Of a stretch of DNA of 64,000 nucleotides, positions 9,540-18,088 are shown piece after piece. Each line of letters opens with the position of its first letter. The first letter of the stretch is position 1. The notes beneath the pieces were generated by a model. The model was not told the origin of the DNA, searched no databases, and saw nothing but the letters and a program-made list of their open reading frames with translations. The stretch is from Methanothermus fervidus DSM 2088 (lineage in GTDB: Archaea > Methanobacteriota > Methanobacteria > DSM-2088 > Methanothermaceae): the NCBI GenBank assembly GCA_000166095.1, contig CP002278.1, positions 94,001 to 158,000 of the forward strand, written 5' to 3'. The position numbers and the translations under genes are program-made.

Positions 9540-9838
9540 GGATTAGGATTTTTTAATCGTATTTCAATTGCAGACACATTTGTTGTGGTTCCATCGTTTC
9601 CAACAATTTCTTCAGTAGAGATGTTTATATCCTCAATTTCTACATTTGGCATAAATCTGTTTCTGACGATTTCTGCTACATCGACAGCTCGACTTATAGC
9701 TCTTCCACGGGCTTTTAAAGATACAACTTCTGCACCGCCGTTCATTTGAGTAACCACAGCAAGTACATAATTCATAACAGGTTTGTTACCGACATATACT
9801 ACGTTTCCAACTTCTTCCTCTGTCATTTCTTCTGCCAT
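9533..9838 (-). CDS. albA: DNA/RNA-binding protein Alba
   Basis: Small chromatin protein of about 101 residues that coats DNA and RNA. The family core is clear: [19 protein letters not shown] followed by [20 protein letters not shown], with the Lys of the [10 protein letters not shown] stretch corresponding to the acetylatable DNA-binding loop of Alba. ATG 9838 is six bases from GGAGGT; the GTG at 9841 is the other possible start. It stands alone between the helicase and reverse gyrase genes, with its promoter in the gap to the right (9839-10008). Confidence 0.95.
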   Translation of the reverse strand: MAEEMTEEEVGNVVYVGNKPVMNYVLAVVTQMNGGAEVVSLKARGRAISRAVDVAEIVRNRFMPNVEIEDINISTEEIVGNDGTTTNVSAIEIRLKNPNPK

Positions 9839-9950
9839 CACTCTACCTCCCTGGACACTTTATTCACATCTTTCTTTTAAAAACGCAGGTATATATATTT
9901 TTTGGAACTTTCTATACAAAAATCTCAAATTTTGATTATAGTATAGATAT

Positions 9951-10006
9951 TAATGATGATGAAAAATTTTTCTGAATTGATGATGAAGGCCAGCGTCTCT
10001 GACATG
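9951..10006 (+). ncRNA. Candidate archaeal C/D box sRNA (rRNA/tRNA 2'-O-methylation guide)
   Basis: On the plus strand the boxes follow the archaeal order. Box C ATGATGA is at 9956-9962, box D' CTGA at 9972-9975, box C' ATGATGA at 9980-9986 and box D CTGA at 9999-10002. The D guide is the 12-base AGGCCAGCGTCT (9987-9998), very GC-rich for this DNA; the D' guide (9963-9971) is only A and T and may be idle. By the D+5 rule the methylated residue would pair with C9994. The spacing matches the usual 50-60 nt sRNA. It lies between alba and the rgy stop at 10009. The target has not been identified. Confidence 0.72.
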
Positions 10007-10008
10007 TT

Positions 10009-13000
10009 TTAGACAAATTGCTTTATTTCTTCATAAATACTATTAAGAACTTCTTGATAATTTCTTGAGCCTTCTTCAATTTCGTCCATTACTTTTTCAA
10101 GCTCTCTAGTTCTTTCTTCAGAAACCAACTTTTCATATGTATGTATTAAATAATTATATACATTAACTCCAAGCTTTGTTGGCAACAATTTTTTCTTTAA
10201 TTTTGTTTTTATTACATAACGTCTATCTAAAAGAGTATTAACAATTTTGGAATATGTAGATGGCCTACCTATACCTGATTTTTTCATTTTTTCAATTACA
10301 TCTCCTTCTGTAAATAAAGAAATCTTTGGTGCTTTCCAAGTTTTTATTTCTTTAATCTTTATTTTCTGACCTTCTTTAACTTCAGGAAGTTTTTTCATAG
10401 GTAATCTTACAATTTTTGTCCATCCAGGATCTATAATATCTGTATATCCTTCAATTTCTATTTCTTCATCGTCGATACCTAAAACTATTTTCTGATAATG
10501 TAAATTAACTGGTGTCATTTGTGAAGCCATAAATCTTTTAAATATTAAATTGTAAAGTCGTAAATGATCAGAAGTTAATTTTTTTGTAGTCCTGATAACA
10601 TTATTTCTTATTAATTGGATAATTTTCTCACTGTCAATTGGCCTTGTTGGTCTTATACACTCATGTGCTCCTTCTTTACCCCATTTTCTTGCTTTGAAAT
10701 ACTTCTCCCCTATTTCATTTTTTATATAATCCCTTGCTATGATATTACCAACATCGCTCACATAAGTAGCATCTGTCCTTATATAGGTGACAAACCCCAT
10801 TTCAAATAAATCCTGTGCTAACCTCATAGTTTTTGTTGTTGGAAATCCTAGTATTCTGGATGCATCCGTGAGTAATGTATCAGTTGTATACGGTGGATTG
10901 GGATTAATATCTTTCTCCTCTTTATTTACTTTTTTAACTTCTAAATAATCTGTCTCTTTTTTACCCTCAAGTATTATTTCCATTCTATTTTCCAAAGTTA
11001 GTTTCGTGAAATATGTTTCACTTTTTCTAAAGTCATTATACCTTTTTATAATCCAACCTAACACAGGTGTTTGAACCCTACCAGCAGATAAATATGTGTT
11101 ATCAAATTCTTCCCATAACTTCTGACTTAATTCAAAACCTATCCATCTATCTTCTATTCTTCTAACTATTTGGGCTTCAACCCTTTTTATATTTATTTTT
11201 GAAGCTTCTTTTATGGCTTTTAAAATAGCAGATCTTGTAACCTCATGGAACTCGACACGTTTTAAATTAGAAGTATAAGGGGAGAGAACATTCATTACAT
11301 CCCATGCTATTTTTTCACCTTCAACATCTGGATCTGTACCTATAAGTACTTCATCCACTTCTTGTGCTAATTCTCTCATCACCAAAATATTTTCAAAAGT
11401 ATCAATTATGTCATTAGATTTACATTTTGGACATGTAGAACCATTATTATTCACAAATTGATTGCCACATTCTCTACATCGTTTTATAGTATCATATATT
11501 GGTATAAAGTGGCCATTTTCTATTTTTATACCATGAAATCCCTCATCATTCACCAAATCGAATATATGTCCACCGGTTGCAACTATCATAAGAATACGGT
11601 TACCTATATTGGTCTCATAAACAGTTAACCTACCTATACGTCTTTTACCTATATTTCCAAACATGTTTGCTATAGTTCTTGCTTTATTTGGAGACTCAAC
11701 AATAAACAATGCAGATTTAACTATATTTTTTATTTCAAACTTACCATGTTTTTTAATTGCCTTAACTTTTTTTCTATCTTCATCTATTTTATTTAATATC
11801 TTCTTTAGTTTTAATTTTTCAAATGCCTTAAACTCATGTTTTTGGAATTGCCATTTATATTGTCTTTTTAAACCTTCAAAAACCTTTTCATCATCAATTA
11901 TCACAACACTTAATCCGTGAGTAATTCCACCAGCAAATAATCTTGATGCACGCCCGCTAGCTTGTATATAAGTTCTTAAATCAGGGAATTTTATACAAAG
12001 TTTATTGTTTTGGATTTCCATGCTTAAAAATTCGTTTGAAAATATTTTTTTCCGGATTTCTTCCTTTTTAAATATTTTTCTCACAAATTTTACACTATCA
12101 TCATAAATTTTTGTAATTCTAGAATCAGCATGTCCATTTTCTAGTTTTTTTTCTATTTCTTTTATCTTATATTTTGGAATTTTCTGTAATTTTGTGTATA
12201 GAGATTCAGCCTTCCTTTTATAATTACCTTTCAAAACATCTATAAGTACTCTTAATAAAATTATAATAGAATATAGTCTTGGAGAATCAAGATTTATAAC
12301 AAATCTATGTTTTGGAACACCTGTAAATATTGTGTACCTTACTCTTTCTGGGATATCTAAACCTCTGACAAGGACTCCATAATATGTTGCTACACCAACT
12401 AAATAATCAATTTTGCCTTCTTTAAATTCTTTGATTCCTGTTTTATCGGCTGATGATACCAATTTTACTTTGAATCCATTGTTTTTTAAGTAGTTTTCTA
12501 TTTTTTTTGCTTTTTCTATGCCCTGATCTGTAGGTACAAATATTATTCCACCATTTCCTAAAATATTTAAAAGTTTTACCAAATGTTTTTCAATTTTTTC
12601 ATCTGTTTTGATATAGCTATCTACCATGTTCCTGATTGTAGGTACTTCACCCGTAATTTCAAAATTAAGTAACTCTCTATAAATTTTTATTCTTTTATTT
12701 TTTACCTTTATGGTTGCAGAAGCAACAACCAAGTTTCCAATTTTATTTTTTTCCTTAAATTCTTTTATTTTATTTTCAATTTTTTTTATTTGTTCAGAAT
12801 TTCTTTTAGGTCCTCGTTCTTTTAATTTTATTAGTTCCCATCCTTTCTCAATTATTTCTTCTGAAAATCCTAGAAGTATCAGTGATCTATCTATATTCCT
12901 GGAAGATTTTAAAAATGCATCTACATCATCTATAAAGATAAAATCAAATTTTTTATTCTTTAAAATGTCAAAATTAATTGCTAAATATTGTGAAGTCGTA

Positions 13001-13560
13001 ACCAGAATATCAAAATCATCATTTTCTATTTTATTTTTCATTTTTTCTTTTTCTTTTAATTTGCCATGATAAAATGCAAGATTTACTTTTATTTGTGTTT
13101 TTTCCATGAACTTTTTGATCTTTTCAACAGTTTGTAACACTAAAGATGTTGTAGGTACAATTATGTATGATTTTTTATTTTTTAATGCATAATATAGTGA
13201 TGCGAATATTCCAAAAATACTCTTACCTACACCGGTTGGAGCTATTATAGGAAAACTTTCGCCTTTTATTAAACGAATAAACCATGTTTTTTGAATATTC
13301 CAAAATTTTGAATTAGTGGCTTTTTCAAAAAGATTTTCTATATCTTTGAGGTCTCTATGTAGCTCATATATTTCTTTCCAACCATAAAGATTATTATTCT
13401 CTTTTAAGTATTCTTCAATTTTTTCTAATAATTCATGATAATCTTCACACTGCAATTTTTTTTCAACACACGATTTACAAGGATTTTTAGCGTTTAATCG
13501 TGAATCGTCTATTTCTTTACCACAGTTGGGGCACATACCTTTGTATATCGCCCTATACAT
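10009..13560 (-). CDS. rgy: Reverse gyrase
   Basis: ATP-dependent introduction of positive supercoils, the hallmark enzyme of hyperthermophiles. Order along 1183 residues: N-terminal zinc finger CPNC..CKSC (10-31); helicase Walker A APTGVGKS (107-114); DDVD box (211-214); motif VI SGRASR (535-540); Toprim acid residues in ESPNKA (622-627) and GTDPDVEGE (741-749); second zinc finger CRECG..CPKC (695-713) inserted in Toprim; and catalytic Tyr926 in FVTYIRTD. All key residues are present and no intein is seen. GGAGGAT lies just before the ATG. It is a single-gene unit. Confidence 0.97.
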   Translation of the reverse strand: MYRAIYKGMCPNCGKEIDDSRLNAKNPCKSCVEKKLQCEDYHELLEKIEEYLKENNNLYGWKEIYELHRDLKDIENLFEKATNSKFWNIQKTWFIRLIKGESFPIIAPTGVGKSIFGIFASLYYALKNKKSYIIVPTTSLVLQTVEKIKKFMEKTQIKVNLAFYHGKLKEKEKMKNKIENDDFDILVTTSQYLAINFDILKNKKFDFIFIDDVDAFLKSSRNIDRSLILLGFSEEIIEKGWELIKLKERGPKRNSEQIKKIENKIKEFKEKNKIGNLVVASATIKVKNKRIKIYRELLNFEITGEVPTIRNMVDSYIKTDEKIEKHLVKLLNILGNGGIIFVPTDQGIEKAKKIENYLKNNGFKVKLVSSADKTGIKEFKEGKIDYLVGVATYYGVLVRGLDIPERVRYTIFTGVPKHRFVINLDSPRLYSIIILLRVLIDVLKGNYKRKAESLYTKLQKIPKYKIKEIEKKLENGHADSRITKIYDDSVKFVRKIFKKEEIRKKIFSNEFLSMEIQNNKLCIKFPDLRTYIQASGRASRLFAGGITHGLSVVIIDDEKVFEGLKRQYKWQFQKHEFKAFEKLKLKKILNKIDEDRKKVKAIKKHGKFEIKNIVKSALFIVESPNKARTIANMFGNIGKRRIGRLTVYETNIGNRILMIVATGGHIFDLVNDEGFHGIKIENGHFIPIYDTIKRCRECGNQFVNNNGSTCPKCKSNDIIDTFENILVMRELAQEVDEVLIGTDPDVEGEKIAWDVMNVLSPYTSNLKRVEFHEVTRSAILKAIKEASKINIKRVEAQIVRRIEDRWIGFELSQKLWEEFDNTYLSAGRVQTPVLGWIIKRYNDFRKSETYFTKLTLENRMEIILEGKKETDYLEVKKVNKEEKDINPNPPYTTDTLLTDASRILGFPTTKTMRLAQDLFEMGFVTYIRTDATYVSDVGNIIARDYIKNEIGEKYFKARKWGKEGAHECIRPTRPIDSEKIIQLIRNNVIRTTKKLTSDHLRLYNLIFKRFMASQMTPVNLHYQKIVLGIDDEEIEIEGYTDIIDPGWTKIVRLPMKKLPEVKEGQKIKIKEIKTWKAPKISLFTEGDVIEKMKKSGIGRPSTYSKIVNTLLDRRYVIKTKLKKKLLPTKLGVNVYNYLIHTYEKLVSEERTRELEKVMDEIEEGSRNYQEVLNSIYEEIKQFV

Positions 13561-13791
13561 TTTTTATCCTCCAAAAAATTAAAATATTGTCTTAAATAAA
13601 TGTTAAAAAAATTAATGTGGATCCTTGATCATGCATTACTTATCTTTTTGTTTAATAAACTTAATTATTTAACCAATAAAAATTTGTAGTTAAAGTTGTG
13701 GAAAATTAAAAACAATAACAAAAATAATTTTCTCATTTTTTAAAATAAAATTTATTCAGGAAAAATCATTGGAAAAATTTTAGGTGATAGG

Positions 13792-14835
13792 ATGGAAAAT
13801 TTGTCTAAGAAGATAACTTCAATGATAAATGAAATATCAAGGCCTGTTAAAATAATGCATGTTTGTGGGTCACATGAACATACAATAATGCAGTATGGGA
13901 TACGGTCTCTTTTACCTGATGAAGTTGAAGTTATTGCAGGTCCTGGCTGCCCTGTTTGTTGTGTACCAATTGAGGAAATTGATGAATGTGTAGAACTTGC
14001 AAAGCAAGGAGTAACAGTGACAACTTTTGGCGACATGTTTAGAGTTCCAGGATCTAAAGGATCACTTGCTGACGCAAAAGCTGAAGGAGCTGACGTTAGA
14101 ATTGTTTATGGTATAAATAATGCAGTTGAAATTGCAAAAAATATTGACAATGATGTAGTGTTCATGGCTGTAGGTTTTGAAACTACTGCACCTACCACAG
14201 CTTCAGAAATACTTACAGAGCCCCCTGAAAATTTTTCAATCTTGTGTTGTCATCGTTTAATACCGCCTGTTTTAGATTTTCTTATAAGTTCGGGTGAAGT
14301 TAAATTAGATGGACTTATAGAACCTGGTCATGTTTCTACAATCATCGGTATGGAACCTTATGTACCTATATCTGAAAAATATAAAATACCACAGGTTATT
14401 GCAGGTTTTAATCCACTAGACGTACTTATGGCTGTGTATATGATACTTAAACAAATAAATGAGGGTAGGGCCGAAGTAGAAAATGAATATTCAAGGGTTG
14501 TAAAAAGAGAAGGGAATATAAGGGCACAAAAAGTCATGAAAGAAGTCTTTAAAGTAGTTACAAAAAGTTGGAGAGGATTTCCAAAAGTTCCAAATTCTGT
14601 ACTTGAATTAAAAAAAGAATTTTCTGAATATAATGCAAGAGAAAAATATGATATTGAGGTTGAGAGTAAGGAAGATAAAAGTGGTTGTATTTGTGGTGAA
14701 ATACTTAGAGGAGTTGCTAGACCTGAAGATTGTCCATTATTTAGAAAAGTTTGTACTCCTATGAATCCTATAGGGGCCTGTATGGTATCAAGAGAAGGAA
14801 CTTGTAATATAGCTTATAGGTATGGATCAAAATGA
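13792..14835 (+). CDS. hypD: Hydrogenase maturation factor HypD
   Basis: Scaffold Fe-S protein that, with HypC, assembles the Fe(CN)2CO group of [NiFe] hydrogenases, essential in a hydrogen-using methanogen. Signatures are CGSHEH (Cys25), GPGCPVCC, and a C-terminal Cys set in CICGEILRG, CPLFRKVCTP and GACMVSREGTC that holds the 4Fe-4S cluster. The length of 347 residues is typical. AGGTGAT lies before the ATG. The stop overlaps the next ATG (ATGA), forming an operon with the phosphatase and pdxT. Confidence 0.97.
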   Translation: MENLSKKITSMINEISRPVKIMHVCGSHEHTIMQYGIRSLLPDEVEVIAGPGCPVCCVPIEEIDECVELAKQGVTVTTFGDMFRVPGSKGSLADAKAEGADVRIVYGINNAVEIAKNIDNDVVFMAVGFETTAPTTASEILTEPPENFSILCCHRLIPPVLDFLISSGEVKLDGLIEPGHVSTIIGMEPYVPISEKYKIPQVIAGFNPLDVLMAVYMILKQINEGRAEVENEYSRVVKREGNIRAQKVMKEVFKVVTKSWRGFPKVPNSVLELKKEFSEYNAREKYDIEVESKEDKSGCICGEILRGVARPEDCPLFRKVCTPMNPIGACMVSREGTCNIAYRYGSK

Positions 14836-15506
14836 AAATAGAAGCAATAGCTGTAGATATTGATGGAACAATTACAGATACAAAACGTAGACTTTGTATA
14901 GATGCAATAAAGGCCCTTAGAGATGCAGAAAAACTAGGAATAAAAGTAACCCTTGTAACTGGAAATATTTTATGCTATGCATATGCTACATCTACATTAA
15001 TAGGATTATCAGGAGGTGTAGTAGCTGAAAATGGAGGAGTAATTTATGTCAACGATGAAGTAAATGTTCTTGGTGACATAAAAAAAGCTAAAAAAGCATA
15101 TAATTATTTAAAATCTATATACCCTGTTGAAAAAGTACAATTTTCTGAATTAAGGGTCTCAGAAATAGCTATAAAAAGAACAATTCCTGTCGAAATAATT
15201 AAGGATGCATTAAAAGATTTTGATGTTGAGGTATATGATACAAAATTTGCTATACATCTCACAGATCCCAAAGTTGATAAGGGATCATCCTTAAAAATTC
15301 TCACAAAAAAACTTGGTATAGATTTAGAAAAAACAATTGCAATCGGTGACAGTGAAAATGACTTAGAATTTTTAGATGTGGCAGGTGTTAAAGTGGCAGT
15401 AGCAAATGCAAATAAAGAACTTAAAGAAATTGCTGATTATGTGACTAAAAAACCATATGGTAGTGGCGTGGCCGAAGCCATAAAAAAATATGTGACTTTA
15501 TCTTAA
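14832..15506 (+). CDS. HAD-family phosphoglycolate phosphatase
   Basis: Archaeal phosphoglycolate phosphatase-type HAD hydrolase of 224 residues. The nucleophile motif DIDGTITD is at residues 9-16, and the late acid motif is in IAIGDSENDLEFL, with the Lys of DPKVDKGSSL before it. The C2-type cap lies between. It removes phosphate from 2-phosphoglycolate or a related small sugar acid in the cytoplasm. ATGA overlap with hypD. Substrate is by family only, since such HAD enzymes are broad. Confidence 0.88.
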   Translation: MKIEAIAVDIDGTITDTKRRLCIDAIKALRDAEKLGIKVTLVTGNILCYAYATSTLIGLSGGVVAENGGVIYVNDEVNVLGDIKKAKKAYNYLKSIYPVEKVQFSELRVSEIAIKRTIPVEIIKDALKDFDVEVYDTKFAIHLTDPKVDKGSSLKILTKKLGIDLEKTIAIGDSENDLEFLDVAGVKVAVANANKELKEIADYVTKKPYGSGVAEAIKKYVTLS

Positions 15507-15529
15507 CTAACCATTTTTTAGGTGATATC

Positions 15530-16093
15530 ATGAGGATAGGTATATTAGCCCTTCAGGGTGATGTTTCTGAGCATTTTGAAATGACAAAGAAAGCTGTTAA
15601 AAATTTAAAAATTGATGCAGAGGTTGTAAAAGTCAAAACCAAAGAAGAAGTAGAATCTTGTGATGGATTAATTATACCTGGTGGAGAAAGTACTGTAATT
15701 GGTAAACTTATGGAAAAAACCAGTATAAAAGAGACAATATTAAAGAAAAAGATACCAGTAATGGGTACATGCGCAGGTATGATATTGCTGGCAAAGGAAA
15801 CAGATTACCCACAACCATTACTTGGTATAATAGATATGAAGGTTAAGAGAAATGCATTTGGTAGACAGAGAGAATCATTCGAGGAAAAAATAAAAATTTT
15901 AGGTAAAGAAATTACAGGAGTATTTATAAGAGCACCAATAGTTCTTGAAGTTGGACCTGATGTAGAAGTTTTATCAAAGCTTGATGATAAAATAATCGCT
16001 GTTAAACAAGGAAAAAATTTAGCATTAGCATTTCATCCAGAATTAGTTGATACATCAATTCATGAATATTTTATAAAAAATTTAATTAAGTGA
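15530..16093 (+). CDS. pdxT: Pyridoxal 5'-phosphate synthase glutaminase subunit PdxT
   Basis: Glutaminase that supplies ammonia to PdxS for PLP synthesis. The start ILALQGDVSEHFE, GGESTVIGKL, the nucleophile in GTCAGMILLA and the His-Glu pair in FHPEL identify PdxT. The length of 187 residues is usual. AGGTGAT lies before the ATG. PdxS is not in the window. PLP is used here by TrpB, HisC, MfnA and the SelA-like protein. Confidence 0.96.
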   Translation: MRIGILALQGDVSEHFEMTKKAVKNLKIDAEVVKVKTKEEVESCDGLIIPGGESTVIGKLMEKTSIKETILKKKIPVMGTCAGMILLAKETDYPQPLLGIIDMKVKRNAFGRQRESFEEKIKILGKEITGVFIRAPIVLEVGPDVEVLSKLDDKIIAVKQGKNLALAFHPELVDTSIHEYFIKNLIK

Positions 16094-17026
16094 TTATTTT
16101 TTTACAATAAATTTTTTGAAATTATAAGGTTTAAATCCATATTTAGCAAGTATTGTTTTGTCTTTGTTATTTAAATTAGCTTTAGATATGTTAGGCAAAG
16201 GTTTTCCACTTTTAACAAATATTTTTCCACCTTTCATTTGAGCTCCTAAAAATTTGCCCGCATCTCCATTTATTATTAATATTCCATCTTTCATGTCTAT
16301 ACCAGAGAAATCTCCTGTGTTACCATCTATTATTACAGTTCCTCCACTTAGAAGAGCACCAGTATTTTTACCTGCATCTCCTTTAACAATGACCACACCT
16401 TTTTTCATCAATATTCCTGTTGATAAATCCACATCTCCTTTGTGTATTATTTCAGCTTCAACATCTAAACGTGCACCAATGGTATCTCTTATGCGTCCAT
16501 CATTTATTGTTAATCTATTTCCTTTTAATTCAGCGCCTATAAGTTCATCTTCACCTAATCCATTTGTTACAATATCTGTAATTGATCTAAATTTTTTATA
16601 ACCTTTCATATCAGATTTAACTTCAACAAGGTTTCCAATAGGCTCTTTAACTTTTCCTTTTACATAAATAGATCCTCTTAGCATGCTTATTCCCATTCTG
16701 GTATCTACATTTCCATCAACTATTACATTGCCAACATCGATAGCTCCCCCTGTTCCACCAAAATATTTGAGATCAACGCCCATACTAGAACATAATCTAT
16801 GCCCAACATCTCCAATAATTTTAACATCGTTTCCTTTTTTTAGGTGCTCCACAACATCTTTATATCTATACTCTGTTCCAGGAATAGTGTCCTCTGGTTT
16901 AAGATACTTACCTTTATGTTGCCAATAAAAATTATATGTAAAGTCTGCAATACAGTCAACAGGTTCCTCAAGTTCCAATTCTAAAATTTCCTTTTTTCTT
17001 TTTTTCCTTTTAAAAATTTTAAACAA
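16094..17026 (-). CDS. GXGXG-motif protein (glutamate synthase domain 3 / FwdC-like)
   Basis: About 310 residues with a C-terminal half made of parallel-beta-helix turns of the GXGXG type, for example GDAGKNTGALLSGGTVIIDG and GDFSGIDMKDGILIINGDAG. The same fold forms the C-terminal domain of glutamate synthase and subunit C of formylmethanofuran dehydrogenase. Alone it has no catalytic residues I recognise; a subunit or scaffold role is likely. The N-terminus is basic (KRKKRKKE). TTG 17026 fits AAGGTGAT best; GTG 17035 lies inside that site. It abuts pdxT tail to tail. Confidence 0.75.
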   Translation of the reverse strand: MFKIFKRKKRKKEILELELEEPVDCIADFTYNFYWQHKGKYLKPEDTIPGTEYRYKDVVEHLKKGNDVKIIGDVGHRLCSSMGVDLKYFGGTGGAIDVGNVIVDGNVDTRMGISMLRGSIYVKGKVKEPIGNLVEVKSDMKGYKKFRSITDIVTNGLGEDELIGAELKGNRLTINDGRIRDTIGARLDVEAEIIHKGDVDLSTGILMKKGVVIVKGDAGKNTGALLSGGTVIIDGNTGDFSGIDMKDGILIINGDAGKFLGAQMKGGKIFVKSGKPLPNISKANLNNKDKTILAKYGFKPYNFKKFIVKK

Positions 17027-17049
17027 TATAATCACCTTCTTTTAGAATG

Positions 17050-17107
17050 TAGTCAGATAATTTGAAATCATCATTCGATAATCAGTGGTTGGTTGCATCA
17101 TCATCCT
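17050..17107 (-). ncRNA. Candidate archaeal C/D box sRNA
   Basis: Read on the minus strand, box C ATGATGA (17098-17104) is followed by the 12-base guide TGCAACCAACCA, box D' CTGA (17082-17085), a 7-base spacer, box C' ATGATGA (17068-17074), the 11-base guide TTTCAAATTAT and box D CTGA (17053-17056). Both guides have the length and spacing expected of archaeal C/D sRNAs. By the D+5 rule the D' target would be the U pairing with the fifth guide base from D'. The 5' end touches the stop codon of the small ribbon-helix-helix gene, so the RNA may be processed from that transcript. Targets are unknown. Confidence 0.75.
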
Positions 17108-17267
17108 ACTTTTCTTCCTTTAATTTTTTCGCATAAGACTTTATTGCAATTTTTATTATTTCTGAATAGGTTAATTTAAGACCAGATTTTTCATAATAAA
17201 ATTTTTTAATTTCATTTAAAGCTTTTATATCTTCATTATTAAATTTACAAACAACTTTCTTTTTCAT
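17106..17267 (-). CDS. Small ribbon-helix-helix-like protein (53 residues)
   Basis: ATG 17267 to TAG 17106 encodes 53 residues. KKKVVCKFNNED (strand-like), IKALNEIKKFYYEK (helix) and TYSEIIKIAIKSYAKKLKEE (helix) follow the strand-helix-helix plan of CopG/NikR-type DNA-binding proteins. In particular, the SEIIKIAIKSY segment resembles the second RHH helix. There is no clear ribosome binding site. It could be a regulator or a toxin-antitoxin antitoxin without a visible partner; it faces away from the metallophosphoesterase gene. Coding status is supported by its RHH-like pattern only. Confidence 0.6.
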   Translation of the reverse strand: MKKKVVCKFNNEDIKALNEIKKFYYEKSGLKLTYSEIIKIAIKSYAKKLKEEK

Positions 17268-17374
17268 ACTTTAAATTTACTTTTTTAAATACAAAAAATA
17301 TTTTAATTTTTTTATCTTTAACATAGTAAACAACATTAAATTTTTGATTAATTTAGACTATTTTGGAGATCACT

Positions 17375-18088
17375 ATGAAAATACTTCCTAAAGTTGAAAT
17401 AGTTGATCTCAGTTTAAAAATTGATGATTACATAGTAATAGCAGATTTACATTTGGGATATGAGGAATATTTGCGTAATACTGGGATGTTTATACCTAAC
17501 TTCCAAATAGATTTAATAATCGACAGGATAGAAAGAATAAGAAAAATCACAAAATCAAAAAAACTTATCATAAACGGTGATTTGAAACATGAATTTGGAA
17601 AGTTAAGTTTTCAAGAATCAACAGAATTAGAAAATTTTCTAAAATATGCAAAAGATAAATTTAAGAAAATTGTTTTGGTTAAAGGAAATCATGACCCATT
17701 ACTTCCGTATTTAAATATAGACCTGAAGATTGTTGATAGTATAAAAATAAAAGATTACCTTATAGTTCATGGCCATGAAATACCAGAAAAATTAGCACCA
17801 AATATTATAATAGGACATGAACATCCATGTATAGGTCTCAGACATGGAGGAAGAGTAGAGAAAGTTAAATGTTTTCTTAAATGCAAATTTAAAAATAGGA
17901 ATCTCATTGTAATGCCTTCATTTAATTTTGTTACAGAAGGATCTGATATTCTCCAAAGTAATTTTTTATCACCATTTCTCAAAAAAATTGATGTAGATGA
18001 ATGCAATGTTTATGTTGTTGAAGATTTTGAAGTATTTGAATTTGGTAAAGTTAAAGATATAATAAAATTACAGGCAGATGAACTATGA
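17375..18088 (+). CDS. Calcineurin-like metallophosphoesterase partnered with Lhr helicase
   Basis: About 237 residues with the dinuclear-metal phosphoesterase motifs in order: IADLHLGYE (D-x-H), [10 protein letters not shown] (GD), VKGNHDP (GNHD), IVHGHE and IIGHEHP (H and GHxH). GGAG lies seven bases before ATG 17375; the earlier TTG overlaps that site. Its stop overlaps the start of the Lhr-type helicase (ATGA), a pairing that is widespread in Archaea and suggests a shared role in nucleic acid repair or RNA processing. The substrate is unknown. Confidence 0.85.
   Translation: MKILPKVEIVDLSLKIDDYIVIADLHLGYEEYLRNTGMFIPNFQIDLIIDRIERIRKITKSKKLIINGDLKHEFGKLSFQESTELENFLKYAKDKFKKIVLVKGNHDPLLPYLNIDLKIVDSIKIKDYLIVHGHEIPEKLAPNIIIGHEHPCIGLRHGGRVEKVKCFLKCKFKNRNLIVMPSFNFVTEGSDILQSNFLSPFLKKIDVDECNVYVVEDFEVFEFGKVKDIIKLQADEL

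Noticed and set aside
13561-13791. Possible RNA gene in the 231-base gap between rgy and hypD
   Set aside because: Only AT-rich sequence with a short GGATCC..TGATCATGCAT patch; no C/D boxes or stem pattern.
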